NCBI GenBank assembly: GCA_021464415.1
Contig: CM038470.1
Span: forward strand, 12,660,394-12,724,393
Length of the DNA stretch: 64,000 bases
Reading direction: 5' to 3'
DNA from: Lonicera japonica
Taxonomy: Eukaryota > Streptophyta > Magnoliopsida > Dipsacales > Caprifoliaceae
A model generated the notes under the pieces. The model saw only the letters and a program-made list of their open reading frames with translations. It searched no databases and was not told the DNA's origin. Shown here in pieces: positions 44,311 through 58,121 of the stretch. The position numbers and the translations under genes were made by a program. Each line of letters begins with the position of its first letter. Positions within the stretch are counted from its first letter, which is position 1.

Positions 44311-47300
44311 TTGATTTGACGGTTTTTGTAAAAGTGGGATTAAGTTTCAATTTTCGAAGATTTTGGAGCCAAAGTTGGCTTCAGCATAAATTTTGGGGCC
44401 AAATGCCATTTTGAACCACAGAGGACTTTTAATAAAAACAATAACTCACGAACAATTCACTTACACTGTTAACTTGGTTGTTGTTTAAATTTTTTTTCAC
44501 GCATTTACAATATTGGTGAGGCATTTCCTATGCTTAATCTCTCCCTCCCGATAAGAAATGAGCTTGTGGGCCAGAAATTGCATTTGTGCATTAAAATTAA
44601 TAGCGAGCTCAAGATTCTTTGATTAAGTGGATTGTATCATAAGAACTGATATAAAATTATTATTTAACAACAATCACACATGTACATAAAATTAATTTTA
44701 GTTGAATTAGTATTTTTTTGACTGTGTTATTTTGTTTACTAAAAATTAAGTTGAGATTGGATTGGTAGTACCAAATTACACTGAGTTATAATTCAACTAA
44801 AATTAAACACTCGTGTTGTGTTAGTTTAATTTGAATTTTTATTCGTTTTAAGAACTTCACTTCACCTAGAAAATTTAAGTTGCAGTTAGTATAATGCAAC
44901 AATTGAATAGGCCATTTTTACCCTATTTTGGGAAAGCTGTTCCGTTCACGCCACTTGTATGTATATGTCCTTAATAAGTAGTCGGAACAGGTTTTAATAT
45001 CTTCCATTCAAAATCTTTTGGTCGGAACAGTACAAATGTACTACTTTAATAATAAGTCTTACGTTCGAGAAAGAGCACGGTCAATTTGCTGTGCGTGCCC
45101 TTTTTTTTTTTCCACAATTCCCAATAATGTTCGATCTCTCTACATTAAATATATTTACATATGGTGCTAATTTGTCCGTTTGCATTTGGCACTAAATTTG
45201 GCTGCCCTCTAACTCCTAGGTATTCCAATTGTTTTCCCTTTCTGCACTCATCTCCACATTCATTTTGTATAGTACTAACCTTTTCTTTTTCCAAAATATA
45301 TATATATATATATATATACATATATTGCACTAGTATAATATTGTTATTAAAATTATAATTATTATCAAAGTAATGTATAATATCAGAAGTACATATAATT
45401 TTTTCTCAAAGCACTTATTATATTATGACAAAAACATAATTATTTTGGCAAGAAAAATACCCTATATAATTACTCTAATTAACTTTTCTTGCTTTGGGCA
45501 TACGTTGACATTTTCTTAATAAATATTAAGGTCTAAGTTTAAGGATCGTGCATGTTAACATGTGCCCTTAAAGTTCCTATTTATAGAAAGTATAAAATTT
45601 CAACAAGCATTAAAGGAGGAAAGAATTTTGATGTAGAGACTTATTATTTGTATTCATTATTATACTTAGTGCGTGCCCTTAAGTTACAAGTTAGTATTAT
45701 TTTTTTAAGTTAAAATGCAGTTAGAACCCGTACCTCCCTCGATGCATGTGATATTATATTTAATAATTTCTTATTGCATATGAGCCTTTATACGTACTTG
45801 AAATCTGTATTTATTGTAGTATTTGCTCAAGTGTTTACCCTATATGTTCTTTATTGCATAGCGAGTTGCTTCTTAGGAAGAGAAGAGAAAGGAGGTTCTG
45901 AGTTTGATTAATTCCTTGTGGACGATCTATATGATCTATTTGTTTCACAGTGACTGCAGTCTAAGAAATATATTTGTACTTGAGGCCTCATTTTATCTAT
46001 ACTGACTTTCTTCCCTCTCTGTTATCAAAAATTTTTTTTTTATTTTATTAGGTTTTAATAATAATTCTTTTGAGTTGAAAAAAAATAGTAATTCTTTTTA
46101 AAATTAGTAGAAGATGCATTATAAATCTATTAGTGTTATTTTTTGTTGGACGGTATCAATCAATTTAGTGTTAGCTTATATTAACATATGAAGCTTAATA
46201 CATGCAACAAAAATACAAATCACTATTAAGCTCGTAGGTTAATTAAAAACTGAAATTCCTAAGAATGCGTTATAAAAATTGAAATTCATTGGACCATATC
46301 ATATTTAATTTAAAATGAATGAAAATATCAATCGTTGTCGTCGAAAATATAATATATATATATAACAAAAAAAAAACCTACTAAGACCTAAAGTGCCATA
46401 ACACACTTTAATTGACGTCAAAGCACTTACTATTATTTATTCGCACTTATATTCTTAATTAGCCGTACTTATTTATAATTGCGTTAATTAGCATTTTCTT
46501 TTGAGAATGTTCCAAATTGATAATTTTATTTTTTTATTAGAATATAGTCAATACAATAAAATCTTAAAAAAGTAAGTTGTATTATAAACTATAATTAAAA
46601 TTTTAAATTAATGTAACTTATAAAAAATATCACAATTAAAGTAAAATTGTTAATTTAAAACGAAGACAATATCATTAATTAGTCTTGTGAACTCTCAATT
46701 GATCAACAAGAGTAAGACCATCTTGGTATTTGAGATGTTCAATATCGATTTAAGATTTAAGGAGGAATATAAATAAGTATAATTATTTATATAAGAAAAA
46801 TAGTAATTAAGATTTAAAGGGAGACTTATTAAAAAGAATGTAAATATTCTAATGGACTGTGCAAATAAGAACAATCCTCCTCTATTAGTCACCTCTCACC
46901 ACTAGCTTTTGCCTCTAAGGAACATTTCAACCGGTTTGAGGTTGTCTCACATTTTCGACTACAAATTTACATATTTTTTCGTGAAAATGAGAGGAGAGAC
47001 AGATGGAAAGTTAACAGATTTTAAATCTTTTGGCAATTAGATGAAATAAATTGAAATTGTATATAATTATTGTACCATTCATTATTTTTAAATATTTAAG
47101 AAAAAATGGCACGTCGTGCACACATAATGAAAATCTTGAAAACTAATTTTGAATTTACTACTCAAGATTTAATCAATAATCAAAATTTTATAACACTAGT
47201 TTAAAGTAATTTTTGTCTCTTTACAAAAAATGGATATATATGGAAAGAGGAGGGGGATAAGTTCAAGATTTCAATATTTAGAGTATCGAGTTCCGACATT

Positions 47301-49388
47301 CACAAACAAGGGAAATGTTTTTCAGTGAGAATCGAGAAGTCCACTACTCAAATCTTGAAAAGTGAAAGTAGAAATTTTAAGAAAAAAAAATAAATAAATA
47401 ACGGATATGTATAAATGTGGAGTGACAGTAGGGGCACGCGTGAATTCTAGGCCGCCCTTATTTCCGTCATTTTTTTTCTTGTCTCCACTATCTTTGTCTC
47501 TCCCACATTTTGCTACTTCCACTTACGCGACAAACCAATCAAAGCTAACCCTAAAATTTTAAAATATATTAAAAAAAAAATTAAAGTACATAAACAAAGT
47601 CTCACTTCAAAAAGTATTTAAACACCTATATAACTGATCGTGTATTATAATAAGAACGTGTTTAAATTTCTTTTTGAAATTTTTGTCAATTAGGACAAAA
47701 ATTAGGTAGAAATAAGAAACACACTCTATCGATACTATTAGCTATTCTTTTTGCCACGAGTCACAACATTCGAGGGTATGTCGGATAACAATTCCAACAG
47801 TTGGAATTTATACGTATAATCACGAGTAAATACATAGGAATAAATACGTGTAAATACATAGGAATTTAATCTTGTGTGTACATATATATATATATATATT
47901 AGCTTGCTTAGATTATAGGAATTGACAACAAATCGTTCTCTGATTACGAGATGTCTGATGTGCCATAGTCACAATACATGTGTGGTAAACAAGAACAAAA
48001 TTAAGTAGCAATTGTACTGTATAGGCCATTGCAATGGACTAAAAATTTTTAGTCCAATAAAGTTTAGTAGTTAAGAAAGACTCATCGTTATGAATTATAC
48101 TTTTAGTCTAATAAAGTTAGTGGTTATAAAGCTAACATAAGATATATAAGAGAATCATGTCGCAATACATTATAACACATTACGTATGATACTTTCTCCG
48201 TATGAGATACATAAGATTTGTTACCACTCTTAAATTCCGGATCAGATTTAATTCATCACTGTTAGTTAAGTTGAAATTATTGTGTTCTTAAAAACGTTAT
48301 ACTTAAAAACGTTATAAAAGTTAATTTCGAACAGACGAAGTATCTTTTATTTATTTCGTTTCTTCTATTACCGGCGTTATTTTTATACTATTCGAAATGG
48401 TTACAAATACCGTTTCAGGCCAGGAGAAAAACATTGAGAATATTTGATGTTTAATTGGTTCTTCTTTATTGGAAATTTTCAATGTATAATTTAAAATTTA
48501 TTCGTAGGTTGAGTTCTTTAAACCGTTTTTTAATTCCATTTGTGTTTGGTAAACTATTTTTAAAATTAAAAAATATAATAATATATATTACTTTAAGTTT
48601 TTCTAGAACACAAATGAAAAAATAAACAAAAAAGTTTCTTCTTTACTTGAATGAAGTTTTTAAAATGACTGAACCAAACATGATTTTTTTTTTTTTAAAA
48701 ACAAAAAAACCCCTCAATAACGTTTTTTAGAAGCCCAACCAAACACCGTATTTCTATTATACATAGTTATGCTTGTCTAAAATATCCTTCAATCTGATTT
48801 AAGAAGATATTTTTAAACACTGCAGGCAACCACACTGACACCCTAGAACCTCCGGCTGAAGTGGCCTATACCGCTGCCGATAGCAGTGGTCGGTGAGACC
48901 TTAACAACCTCGTAAATATGGGAAGAAAAACGATATCAAGGATATAAGAAACCATTCGAGGACAAATTTAGTGTCATATGAATGGTAAACGGTTCCGAGG
49001 GTCCTAATGCATGTTGTCAAGGGAGTCATGGGAGGATACACACGTCCTTATGGTGGAGTATCTCTAACAATAACAATGAAAAGACTACATTTGTGCTAAT
49101 GGTAAAAAAAAAATCAACAATTAATTGGACTCGGGTAGAGTTCTCAAAAACAAAAGATTGAAGATGGTGTTTTTGACCGATAAAATACAGAGAGTATATT
49201 GCGTAAACGCCAAGCTATTTCAGTTTCAGCACAACAAAAAAATAGAAATAAACCTATTACTACGGAATCTATTTTAAAATCTTTCCTCGGAAAACAATTC
49301 CTTTCTCTCAAAATTCCACCATCCATCATAACAATCGTTGAACAAAACCTGGGAGAGAAACTGCCCCTGGCTGTGGAGGCTTTAACAC

Positions 49389-52300
49389 TTACAGAATTTG
49401 AGCAGCAGTGTTCAACTTCTCTGCTAAGCTGAGCTGAGTTCTTGTGATGCTTGATAAATATAGTAATAGCAATTGGTCCTACAAAAAACCAAGTACAGAA
49501 GAAACAAATGCGAACATATGGTCAAACAAAAGGCCCTTCTACACTAAAGTACCAAGTTTATTAAACTAATAACTTGCATACAAAGGTGCGGAAAGAAATT
49601 TAACCAACAACTTCTTTTTCCCTTTTTTTGCACAACTTGATGAAAATTCATAAATTATGATCAATCCAAACAGCGAGTTTGGGCATGGGCATGGGCATGT
49701 GCATGTATGAGCAAATGTGTACAACAAATGGCATATATGAACTTTTTTTCTCCAGTGACAAGTGCATGAGAGCAGCAAAGTTAAAAAAAATTAAGGCTGC
49801 AAGTTAACACCGAAAAATTAATGCAACCAAACACGATGAAAGATGAAACGCAATCCCAAGACCACAAGTAAAACAACTGTTCAAGCTCATAGTTTTTCCT
49901 TACCCCACAAAATTAAGAGACCAGAGATCACACAAGAACTAAGAGTACCTCTGAACCTAGTTTTGCATTTTTAATTTATAATAAAAGGCAGCAAGTTTCA
50001 TTGCTTGAAGTAAAGTACACAAGGCCCACCTGTATACTATCGTTGACAAGCTTATCAAAAGCTGGGGGAGATAATTTTGGAATGGAGGCCACGCTATCAG
50101 ATAAAAATCTTCCAATGTTATTGTCCGGTGCAACACGCCCTTCCTGCAAAGAATTAGATTTAAAGGTCACATAAAAAACAAATAATTAATTTAAGGACGA
50201 TCAAATTGGAAGAACAGAGCGCAAGTTCCCTTACAACAACATCATCGACATATTTGTAGACATCGTCAATTAGGGTTAGTAACCGTTCCATTGAAGCTTC
50301 CATTCCTTCCAAATCATTCGGGAGCTTGTCGACCGCTGTTGTCTTGAGAATGTCGACTACAAACACGAATACACTTCTCAATTTAACTGTAAATCGAATC
50401 TAGTACGGCTTTCTCAGAAGGCTGTTAATATAAATTTTTGTGCATAAGATATCAATGAACCAGATGAGCAGCGAGAAAAACTGGCTAAAAAACAAGATTA
50501 TATAATTATTACCAATAAAAACGGTAAATTAGAATAAACCCCCAGAAGTACCACAGTTTGGCGGTTCACTCTTAAACTATTACATGTTGTATACAGTAAA
50601 CACCAATATGCTAAGACGAGAACAGGGATGGGGAGGAAACCACATATGGGGTAGGGTGGGGTGGGGTGGGGATGAGATGAGATGAGGGTTTGTTCGGTGC
50701 TACGATAGTTAGTAGGATTAAGATTCTTTGGTAGGGAATGTTTTTGACTTATCTCGATAAACGTATATACCTTAATTTATAAAATATGAAACTGCAATTT
50801 TGTCAATATATCAAAAATGTCTAATTTGCCTAAAAAGGGTTTTATGCAACATGACTTTATTCTTTAGTGCTGGTTTCCGTCAATTTTTGTGGTCCCCCTT
50901 AAAAAAAATTAAGTATAAGGAATCATGATTTAGCTCTAGAGTTTGAATAGAAGTTACCAATTCCTTTGCTCAAGCTTAAATTCTGTACTTGAAATTACAA
51001 ATTTCTAATCCAAAAAATAAAACTGAACTTGAAACAAACGTGCACTTTATGTAATCCACAGCCAAACAGAAATTATGTTTAAATTATTAAATATCATGGG
51101 ATGTGATAAATTGATTTTCAAAATATCATCAAACGTTGTAATACTTATTAGAAAACATTGCGCTAAAAAGATTTGAGGTTAAAAAAGGATGGAGCTTGGT
51201 GCACTGGTGCTTCATGAACTGGATTGGAGGTCATAACTCCTCAATGAAAACTTACTCACAGTCTATGTGCCATAAGTTGCACAAACTTCTCCAAGAAAAC
51301 TACAACATACAAAAACATTGATGGGAAAGTTTATGTAGAATTTGAATTTATTAGTTCTCAATGATCAAGATATTGCACTTTGCAAGAACTTAAACTAAAA
51401 CTAATGAAACCGAAGCTGCTTCTTTACCCACTAACACGAAGTTCAGTTCTTTATAAATGCCAGTCTATGCAAGTATGTGTATGAGATATATATATATAGA
51501 GAGAGAGAGAGAGAGCATGAGAGCATGATATCCAAGAAGAGGAGGTTATAAGTTATAAATACATACACCCAACCCGCTCGGCTTCAACCATGCGTAGATC
51601 CAATGGAATTTCTTGAAATTGGGCAGCAAGTTGTTGATCTCCTAGAGATAAGCTAACAGAAACAAAAGCTTTAATGGTGGCCTCCCCATTAGTGAATCCC
51701 GTGTCTACAATCAGATGAACAGGATTTGGAGCTTCTCTAGAATAAAATTCATGAATCAGAGCACTACCGCCAGTGACTCCAGATCCAGTTGAAAACCTAC
51801 ACAATTTGAAATGGCATGGTTCATTTTCAGAAATTTGGTATGCCATCTAATAGGAAAAAAAAAAGATGTTTCTGTCGCTCAACAGTTTTCTTTTCATCCT
51901 GAGATTGAATTGTATCGTGAGTTTGCATTTATGACCAGAGAATAGTTTATATCAGATAGTAACCATGGCACATTGAATGCATGTGTGATATTACACCTAT
52001 GATTCTTCAATACTAGGTAGCTGATTAAATCAATTAAGAGACACATAATTGAGTTTGCATGAGTGTTGACACATTCTTCCCTTATTCAAGAGATCACTGG
52101 TCCAAGTCTACTCCCCTCCATTTCAATCAATCAGCTATTGAAATAATTAAGGGCATTTGTACTTTCTATGTGCACAACAAAGAGTAACCAACAACACTTG
52201 CTCTCAATTACACATGTTAGTGTAGGTTTAGGATTGGATTCACTCTGACACCCCAATGAATCTGGGTAAGACTAGGTTGTCGATGGTGCCATAATGTTCT

Positions 52301-54552
52301 AGATGATATCTTAAGCAATATCTTTGAGCAACCGGTCATATTATGAATCTGGGTAAACCTAGAATGAATCCAAATAACCACACGACAGCAGGTGCCTAAC
52401 CGTGGTTCATGTTACCGGCCAAAACCAGATAGATATGCTGTAGGTGCTTGCTAGACCACATCCATGATTCAATATCTATATAACTGGACATGTTCATATC
52501 ACTCTGTCTCGGACGAAATCTTAGTCTTATCAAGCGATCCATCAATTCATCAAGGTGGTATCAAATGGATTGGTCAAAATCTCATATTTGTCATTGAATA
52601 CGATATAGCTTTGCACTACACATGTACCAAATGGTCAGAATATAATTCACACGTCAAAACATCCACTTTCGTACCCATTCTATTCTTGGTGATTTGTCAG
52701 CCAAATTTGGTCTTTCTTTTCTCTCTTTCTAAGCCTTATACTACATTCTTTATCTATCCTTCCAAAATCTTAGTCAAAACAATTGCGTTTGTCAGTCACT
52801 TCTTTGGGTAATCTTGAGGAAAAGGATCCTATACCATAAACACCGTCCTAAAGTCACGTCAAAATGGTAATTTGAGCGAGGCATAAGGTGTATTACTTTT
52901 ATTTTGATCCATATACATCAAAATCCAGATATGGCAGAAGAGCCAAACCATAGAAATAATTAACATCAACTTCAGCTTGTCCTACTTACAGCTTTAATCA
53001 ATTTTAGAATTTTCAGTTAACCTCAACTGAGTTTCAGAATTTCAAATTCTTCAATCATCAAGATTGCAATTTCAGACTTGCAAATTCTTCAGTCATCAGG
53101 AGTGCCATTTCAATACTTAAATGTTCCTGTAATTGAATTTTAGTTTCCCCAATAGCACCTAGATCTCCTAGAAAACAAAACTAGTGCATCATAAAATCAG
53201 ATTAATCACTGAACCAGTCCTTGTCACTAATCCCATGCATTGGCATGATTCCGCTATACTTTCACCGACTCTTGGAGAAATATAATTCTTCATTAACAAT
53301 TGTCAAATTGAGGGGGCCAAAGTTTTCTCTCTTTGATAATAAAATATAGTCTAACTTGGAAAAATAAACATGCAGGCATCATATAATGCTATTACTCAAA
53401 ATACCAAATTCGCACAACAAATGGGAATGTACACAAAACCACATAAAACAAAAAGATTGCAGATATCATAACCTTTTTCTAGTAAAACTTTTGATCATTG
53501 TAACTTTGCAAGGATAAATTCATACGAATAAAACATAAAGACAGATAAATTACTGAGATAAGAATTTACCATCCAACAATAACTTCCTTTGGGTTCACTT
53601 TCTGGTGGGATGCTAGCATATTGTGATGGTAATCAATATCCAATGCAACCTAAAACCATTAGGAATGCCGAAAATGAAAAGAGGATCGTCACTGTATTGT
53701 TTATTAAGCATAAAATTTGAAACACACGCACACAACTGTCCAGCTAATCAACAAATAAATTCTAAAATATAATGAAGCACCATATGATGATCACATGCTC
53801 GGTGCCTAGCTGAGTAGCTAAAATAGTTAATCCAAACAACTCAACAATTAAAGCAATACTTTGCAGCCATCCATTATTTGTAACAACCTACTACTTGTAA
53901 GTTGCAACCATATAGGAGTTGAACTGTAACTATAAATCAACAATCCTAGGCAACAAATAAGGGCAAACAATGTACACGCTATACACTCGCTTCCTACATT
54001 CTAATTTCAATAGCAACATCTTTAAAAAGATGATGAGAAAACCGCCTTCAAAATACTGTGGCCTTGTAATTATTTTATTTATTTCATTCAATTTTATAGG
54101 GTAATTTCGTAACCTTACATCACTGTTCAAAGTACCACTTTGGGTAAACATTAGTACTAGTTTTCTCGCACAACCTAATAAAACTCCACTGATCCGTTAA
54201 ATTAATTTAAAGGGAAAACAATGCTAAAAATCATATTTTTCATCACCTATAGTAACATCTCTCTGTGACTTTTCTAGCAAATCAAACTGAGCCTAATCTA
54301 AAATTAAAAGCAGCAAAACAAAACCCTAACCTGATCAGAAGACTCGTTGTGTGGAACGGCATATGAGTTACGAATATCGACAGTACCATCAGGCAAAACA
54401 GAGCCGAGGAGAGTACCGATGACTCTCTCGGCTTGGTCCGGCCGCCTCACGAAGCAATCGCATATATTGAATATGACAAGGGGGTGAACCTTCGCCGTCA
54501 CACTCGCCGGAGAAGGGAAGAATTGCAAGACTGTCTGGTCTGTGGACGCCAT
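49389..54552 (-). CDS. EIF3F: Eukaryotic translation initiation factor 3 subunit f (eIF3f), six exons
   Basis: Exons 54552-54331, 53649-53570, 51796-51567, 50356-50235, 50143-50030 and 49478-49389 splice in phase to 285 residues ending NTAAQIL, the usual plant eIF3f length. eIF3f is an MPN-domain subunit of eIF3, the cytosolic scaffold that loads the 40S subunit and mRNA. The MPN core spans about residues 22-155 (KVHPLVIFNICDCFVRR through VDTGFTNGEATIKAFVSV). The metalloprotease JAMM histidines are absent: GWFSTGSGV stands where active enzymes have the HxH motif, so the protein is structural. The C-terminal helices include LSPPAFDKLVNDS and TRTQLSLAEKLN. Introns 2 (1773 bp) and 3 (1210 bp) are long, without a recognised mobile element. 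A 115-codon plus-strand frame in intron 2 is not supported. Confidence 0.96.
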
Positions 54553-54633
54553 TATCTCTCCGATGTGCTGGTATCGTCGAGATTCAACAGAGATTGGGGA
54601 GAAAAGGGGGACGAGAGCTAAACACACAGAATT

Positions 54634-54724
54634 TAGGGTTTAGGCCTTTGTGAATGTGGAGAGAACAGATAAAAAGAGAAAGAGTGGACAAAGTTTGCAC
54701 GGCCCATCTTTTTAATTTGGCCCA
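54634..54724 (-). promoter_or_regulatory. Telo-box plus two site II motifs upstream of eIF3f
   Basis: On the minus strand, AAACCCTA (54641-54634) is a telo-box, and TGGGCC occurs at 54724-54719 and 54706-54701, some 80-170 bases before the ATG. This pair of motifs is established in promoters of plant ribosomal-protein and translation-factor genes, where TCP-type factors bind site II, and suits co-regulation with growth. No clear TATA box was seen. Confidence 0.75.
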
Positions 54725-56594
54725 ACTTAAAATAAAACTAGCCTTATCCCAAATTAATTCCTCCTCTATCAGAGTCCAGTTCAAATAATATACTTTCAAC
54801 CTCAACAACAAAACATTTTATATTGTAAATCACTTGATTATTTCTTTATAAAAGAAGTTAAAACTTTTGGAACACCCAAATATTAAAATGAACAGAAGAC
54901 GAAAGGAATAAGTTACTTTTTCAATTTTGATATTTTAAATTATGAGTTTAGTAGTGACTTTTTTTACTATAACTTTTTTAAAAGTAATATTAAATTATAT
55001 TTTTATTTTTAATGTTTCAAATTAAGAGGTCAGTTTCTTTTTCATAACATGATTTTTTGAAACAAAAAGGTTTAATCCTTTTTTATTATAACTACAAGTG
55101 AAAGATTGGGAGGAAATAGAATCCACAATCTCTCAAGTGGAATAGGAGCTAATGCCACTTGAACTTAGTTTTTGGATTTATAAGTTTATTTTATTTGTTT
55201 TTCTTTTTATACAAGTGATAGATAAATTCAAGTGGTACGATATGGGGGAATAGTGGGATTCGCTCATGGACATCCTGCGTGCATGCTCACCATTTCAAAC
55301 ACTTGAACGTCTAAGATTTGTATGATGGGTAAAATAGTTTAATTGGTAGTTTCTAAAATACCAATTTGTGAAACCTAGCAAGTATGTTTTTACCTTCCCT
55401 CCCCTTGTGAAGTTGTAACCTTCTTTTTGGTAAGATAGATTTGTGTTCGAAGGTGACAAAGCTAGAGTGAATCAAACTTTGCTCTTTATATGTGGGATTT
55501 CTTTCATTGTTAACAATTGGACCAATTAAGTAGATCTAAACGCAACTTTTTGAATCATATATGTTTATAATATACTATACCATATTAAAATGGAACTTTA
55601 AGTTGTGTATATTTCATTATGTATATTGTGCATAGTTTCTGTAAAGAACCCATAATGAAAATTGCTTGGTAAGGGCTATATAAGGGAACAAGAAAGGGGT
55701 TTAAAATTCGCCTAGAATCTAAATGATTTCTCGTATTTTCTTAATATATTGATTATTTTCTCAGAAATTGAACCCCCTCCCCCCACATGCACAAAAAAAA
55801 ATCAATCCAAAACAATGCTTTTGCCATAGCACAAGTTTCTTTTAATTATCTATCTAGTACAGAGTCAAAGGGAGGATAGTGATTACTGCGCCAAATTTTG
55901 AATTTCTTATATTTTCCTACTATCACAAGAATATTTATTTTTATTTTGTTTTTTTGTTTTTGGTTCAACAATCCAAGGTGTTTCGAGTCAATTTGTGAAT
56001 ACCTCGGACTAATCCACTCCCAATCTAATAAAAGACAGACTATTCACAACAATATTAGGGAATTCATGAGAGATTGATCGCATCCTAACTCCCAAAGAAT
56101 TATTTACCAAAAATTTAATTAAATGACTTATTATTTCATAAGCCATCAAGTCTCAAGCCTTGCTACTGGTCAACCCCTCTGAATTCTTACCATCACAAAT
56201 AGAAATGGTGATAGAAATTATCTGTGTGACTCAACTTCTACCTCACATAAAAATGGTTATAGAAAACCACATTGGAGCATATTTTTTATATTTTTCTTTT
56301 TTATTATAGAAATTTGTATGGATAGAAATAACCATTAGAGATGGCATTAAAACTTAAAAGTATGGGCTCGCATAAAAGCCATTCGCATCACACGAGAAAT
56401 TTGCTAATTCCGGAGGTGTTACTATTGCACTTTTTTTAGACCGCTCAATAAAACAAGTATTCACTTTGTTACATCTTTTCCATTTATCCCTCACTCAAAA
56501 GGGTATCATTATGAAAAGTTGAAAATTTCAACTGTCTTTAAGAGCGACTTTGTAAAAGTGAGTATAATCTAAACAAATCTTTTAAAACCCCCAA
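54725..56594. other. Intergenic region upstream of eIF3f
   Basis: AT-rich, without a recognisable gene. It ends at the left target duplication of the LINE. Confidence 0.55.
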
Positions 56595-56611
56595 GGCTCT
56601 ATTTGCTATTA

Positions 56612-57512
56612 CTTTGAATCAATTTTGGGTGTTCTAAGTGCAGGTAACCTGCTTTCTTTGAAGCTTAGTAGTTGGTAGTTGTTTAAGGCAAAATATCCTC
56701 GTATTAAGGAAATTCTTTCTTTCATCTGTATTAGTATTTGTTTGGAATTATGGAAACATCGTAACCAATGTTGCTTTGAAGGTTTAAAGGCAGAGAGTCG
56801 AGTTATTATCAATAATGTTCTCAGCTCTATTATAAGTGTTTTTTCTGTTCTAATGTGTTAAAGAAAGCTGGTTTGGGGGATGTTTCTATACTTAAACAGT
56901 TGGGTTTGCACAGGTATCAATGTATAGATATAAACTTTATTATTACCTTATGGCAATGCTCGCCAGAAGTCGTTTCAAGTTAAATTCTGATGATTGTTCT
57001 AATGGAAATCCTAATTAGAGTGGTGGTAGTAGTGTGCTTCGAGATGACTGCGGGGAAATTGTGTGGGCTCAAATGGATGGGTTTGGTTTTCAATCCAATA
57101 TGGTGGGCGAGGTTCCTGATCTTATGTAAGGTATGAAGAGATGTATTCACGAAGGGTATTTATACGTTGATTTTGAAATGGATTATATGGTTTTATTTCA
57201 AATTTTAAATAAGGAAATTAATGTTCCTTGCTGTGTTGTGTACGAGGTTAGGACCATGATGGCATATTTGGAACAATTTAATTTTTGCTTATCTCTTGTC
57301 TACATAAAGAGCAACCAGACTACTAATTTTCTTGCTAATCGGGGGTGAAGTGCTCAAAGGAAAATTGTATTTAGAGATTTTGGAGAGATGCCTTTGGCAT
57401 TGAGAGGTTATGTTAATAATGATATGATTGGTATTCTCAATTTGCATTCTATGAAATAGTCGAACTGCATTTTCCTTTATTAATAAAAGTTACTTGAGTT
57501 AAAAAAAAAAAG
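56612..57512 (+). mobile_element. 5'-truncated L1-type LINE, RNase H end, 17-bp TSD
   Basis: GGCTCTATTTGCTATTA is perfectly duplicated at 56595-56611 and 57513-57529, and the insert ends in an A-run after CTTGAGTT. This is the signature of target-primed reverse transcription. The interior encodes, with two in-frame stops (after NPN near 57015 and DLM near 57127), the C-terminal part of a plant LINE ORF2. A linker ICLELWKHRNQCCFEGLKA is followed by an RNase H-like domain with SGGSSVLRDDCGEIVWAQMD and VYIKSNQTTNFLANRG. The RT and endonuclease are missing through 5' truncation. It is dead. Confidence 0.92.
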
Positions 57513-57529
57513 GGCTCTATTTGCTATTA

Positions 57530-58121
57530 ATATGATAATAATACACAAAAAAAAAAATTAATTTATATGAGAAGTTGAAAAATAAGTCAAGCCATGTGAT
57601 AATACTTTCCATCTTAGGCATACATTCTCAATCATTCTTTATTTTGTGTACAAAAAATTTCTTCCTCACCCACAAAGAAATTTTTTTATGAAAAAATCTA
57701 GAATTTCACATCATACCTTAATTTATTTTTCAACTTTTTACACAAATTAATTATTTTTTTTACCATTTCCTATATTACTATAAAAAGACTAAATATCAAT
57801 CATGGATGATCCTAATTCTCAATTAGAGAGAGGGGGACAAAGGAGGAAGAGAGGGAGGAGATGCAAAGTGAGGTTGAAATTCAGGACAATAACAATAAAA
57901 AGAGATGGTTTTGTCTGGAGAAATATTATTAAGATAAATTCATATTACATAAAGCCACAAACACAAAAGGCATACAATACAACTGATACAGAAGGCCAAC
58001 CAACTTTAATTGCGCCCATCATTTTCATCATCTATTGGACTTGTATAAACATCCACTTTTTAACACACATACCCTTTTAATTAACCTAAGTACAAAAGAG
58101 AAATAAGGCATTACACAGAAA
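57530..58121. other. Spacer and 3' flank of PIP1
   Basis: Contains the putative 3' UTR of PIP1 on the minus strand. The 92-codon plus-strand frame starting at 57802 lies in a purine-rich stretch and has no domain, so I do not call it. Confidence 0.6.

Larger units (their letters stand above)
41487..49388. other. Long intergenic region, AT-rich
   Basis: No gene recognised over nearly 8 kb. It contains two dispersed-repeat copies, one SINE-like sequence, (TA)n runs near 43076-43096 and 45297-45316, and many homopolymer A/T runs. A block at 48820-49070 is less AT-rich but shows no open frame or domain that I can name. Confidence 0.55.

Noticed and set aside
52464..52811. 115-codon plus-strand frame inside eIF3f intron 2
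   Set aside because: Opposite strand, hydrophobic low-information peptide, no domain or start context.
57802..58080. 92-codon frame starting MDDPNSQLERG
   Set aside because: Lies in the 3' flank of PIP1, Arg-rich from a purine stretch, with no domain.
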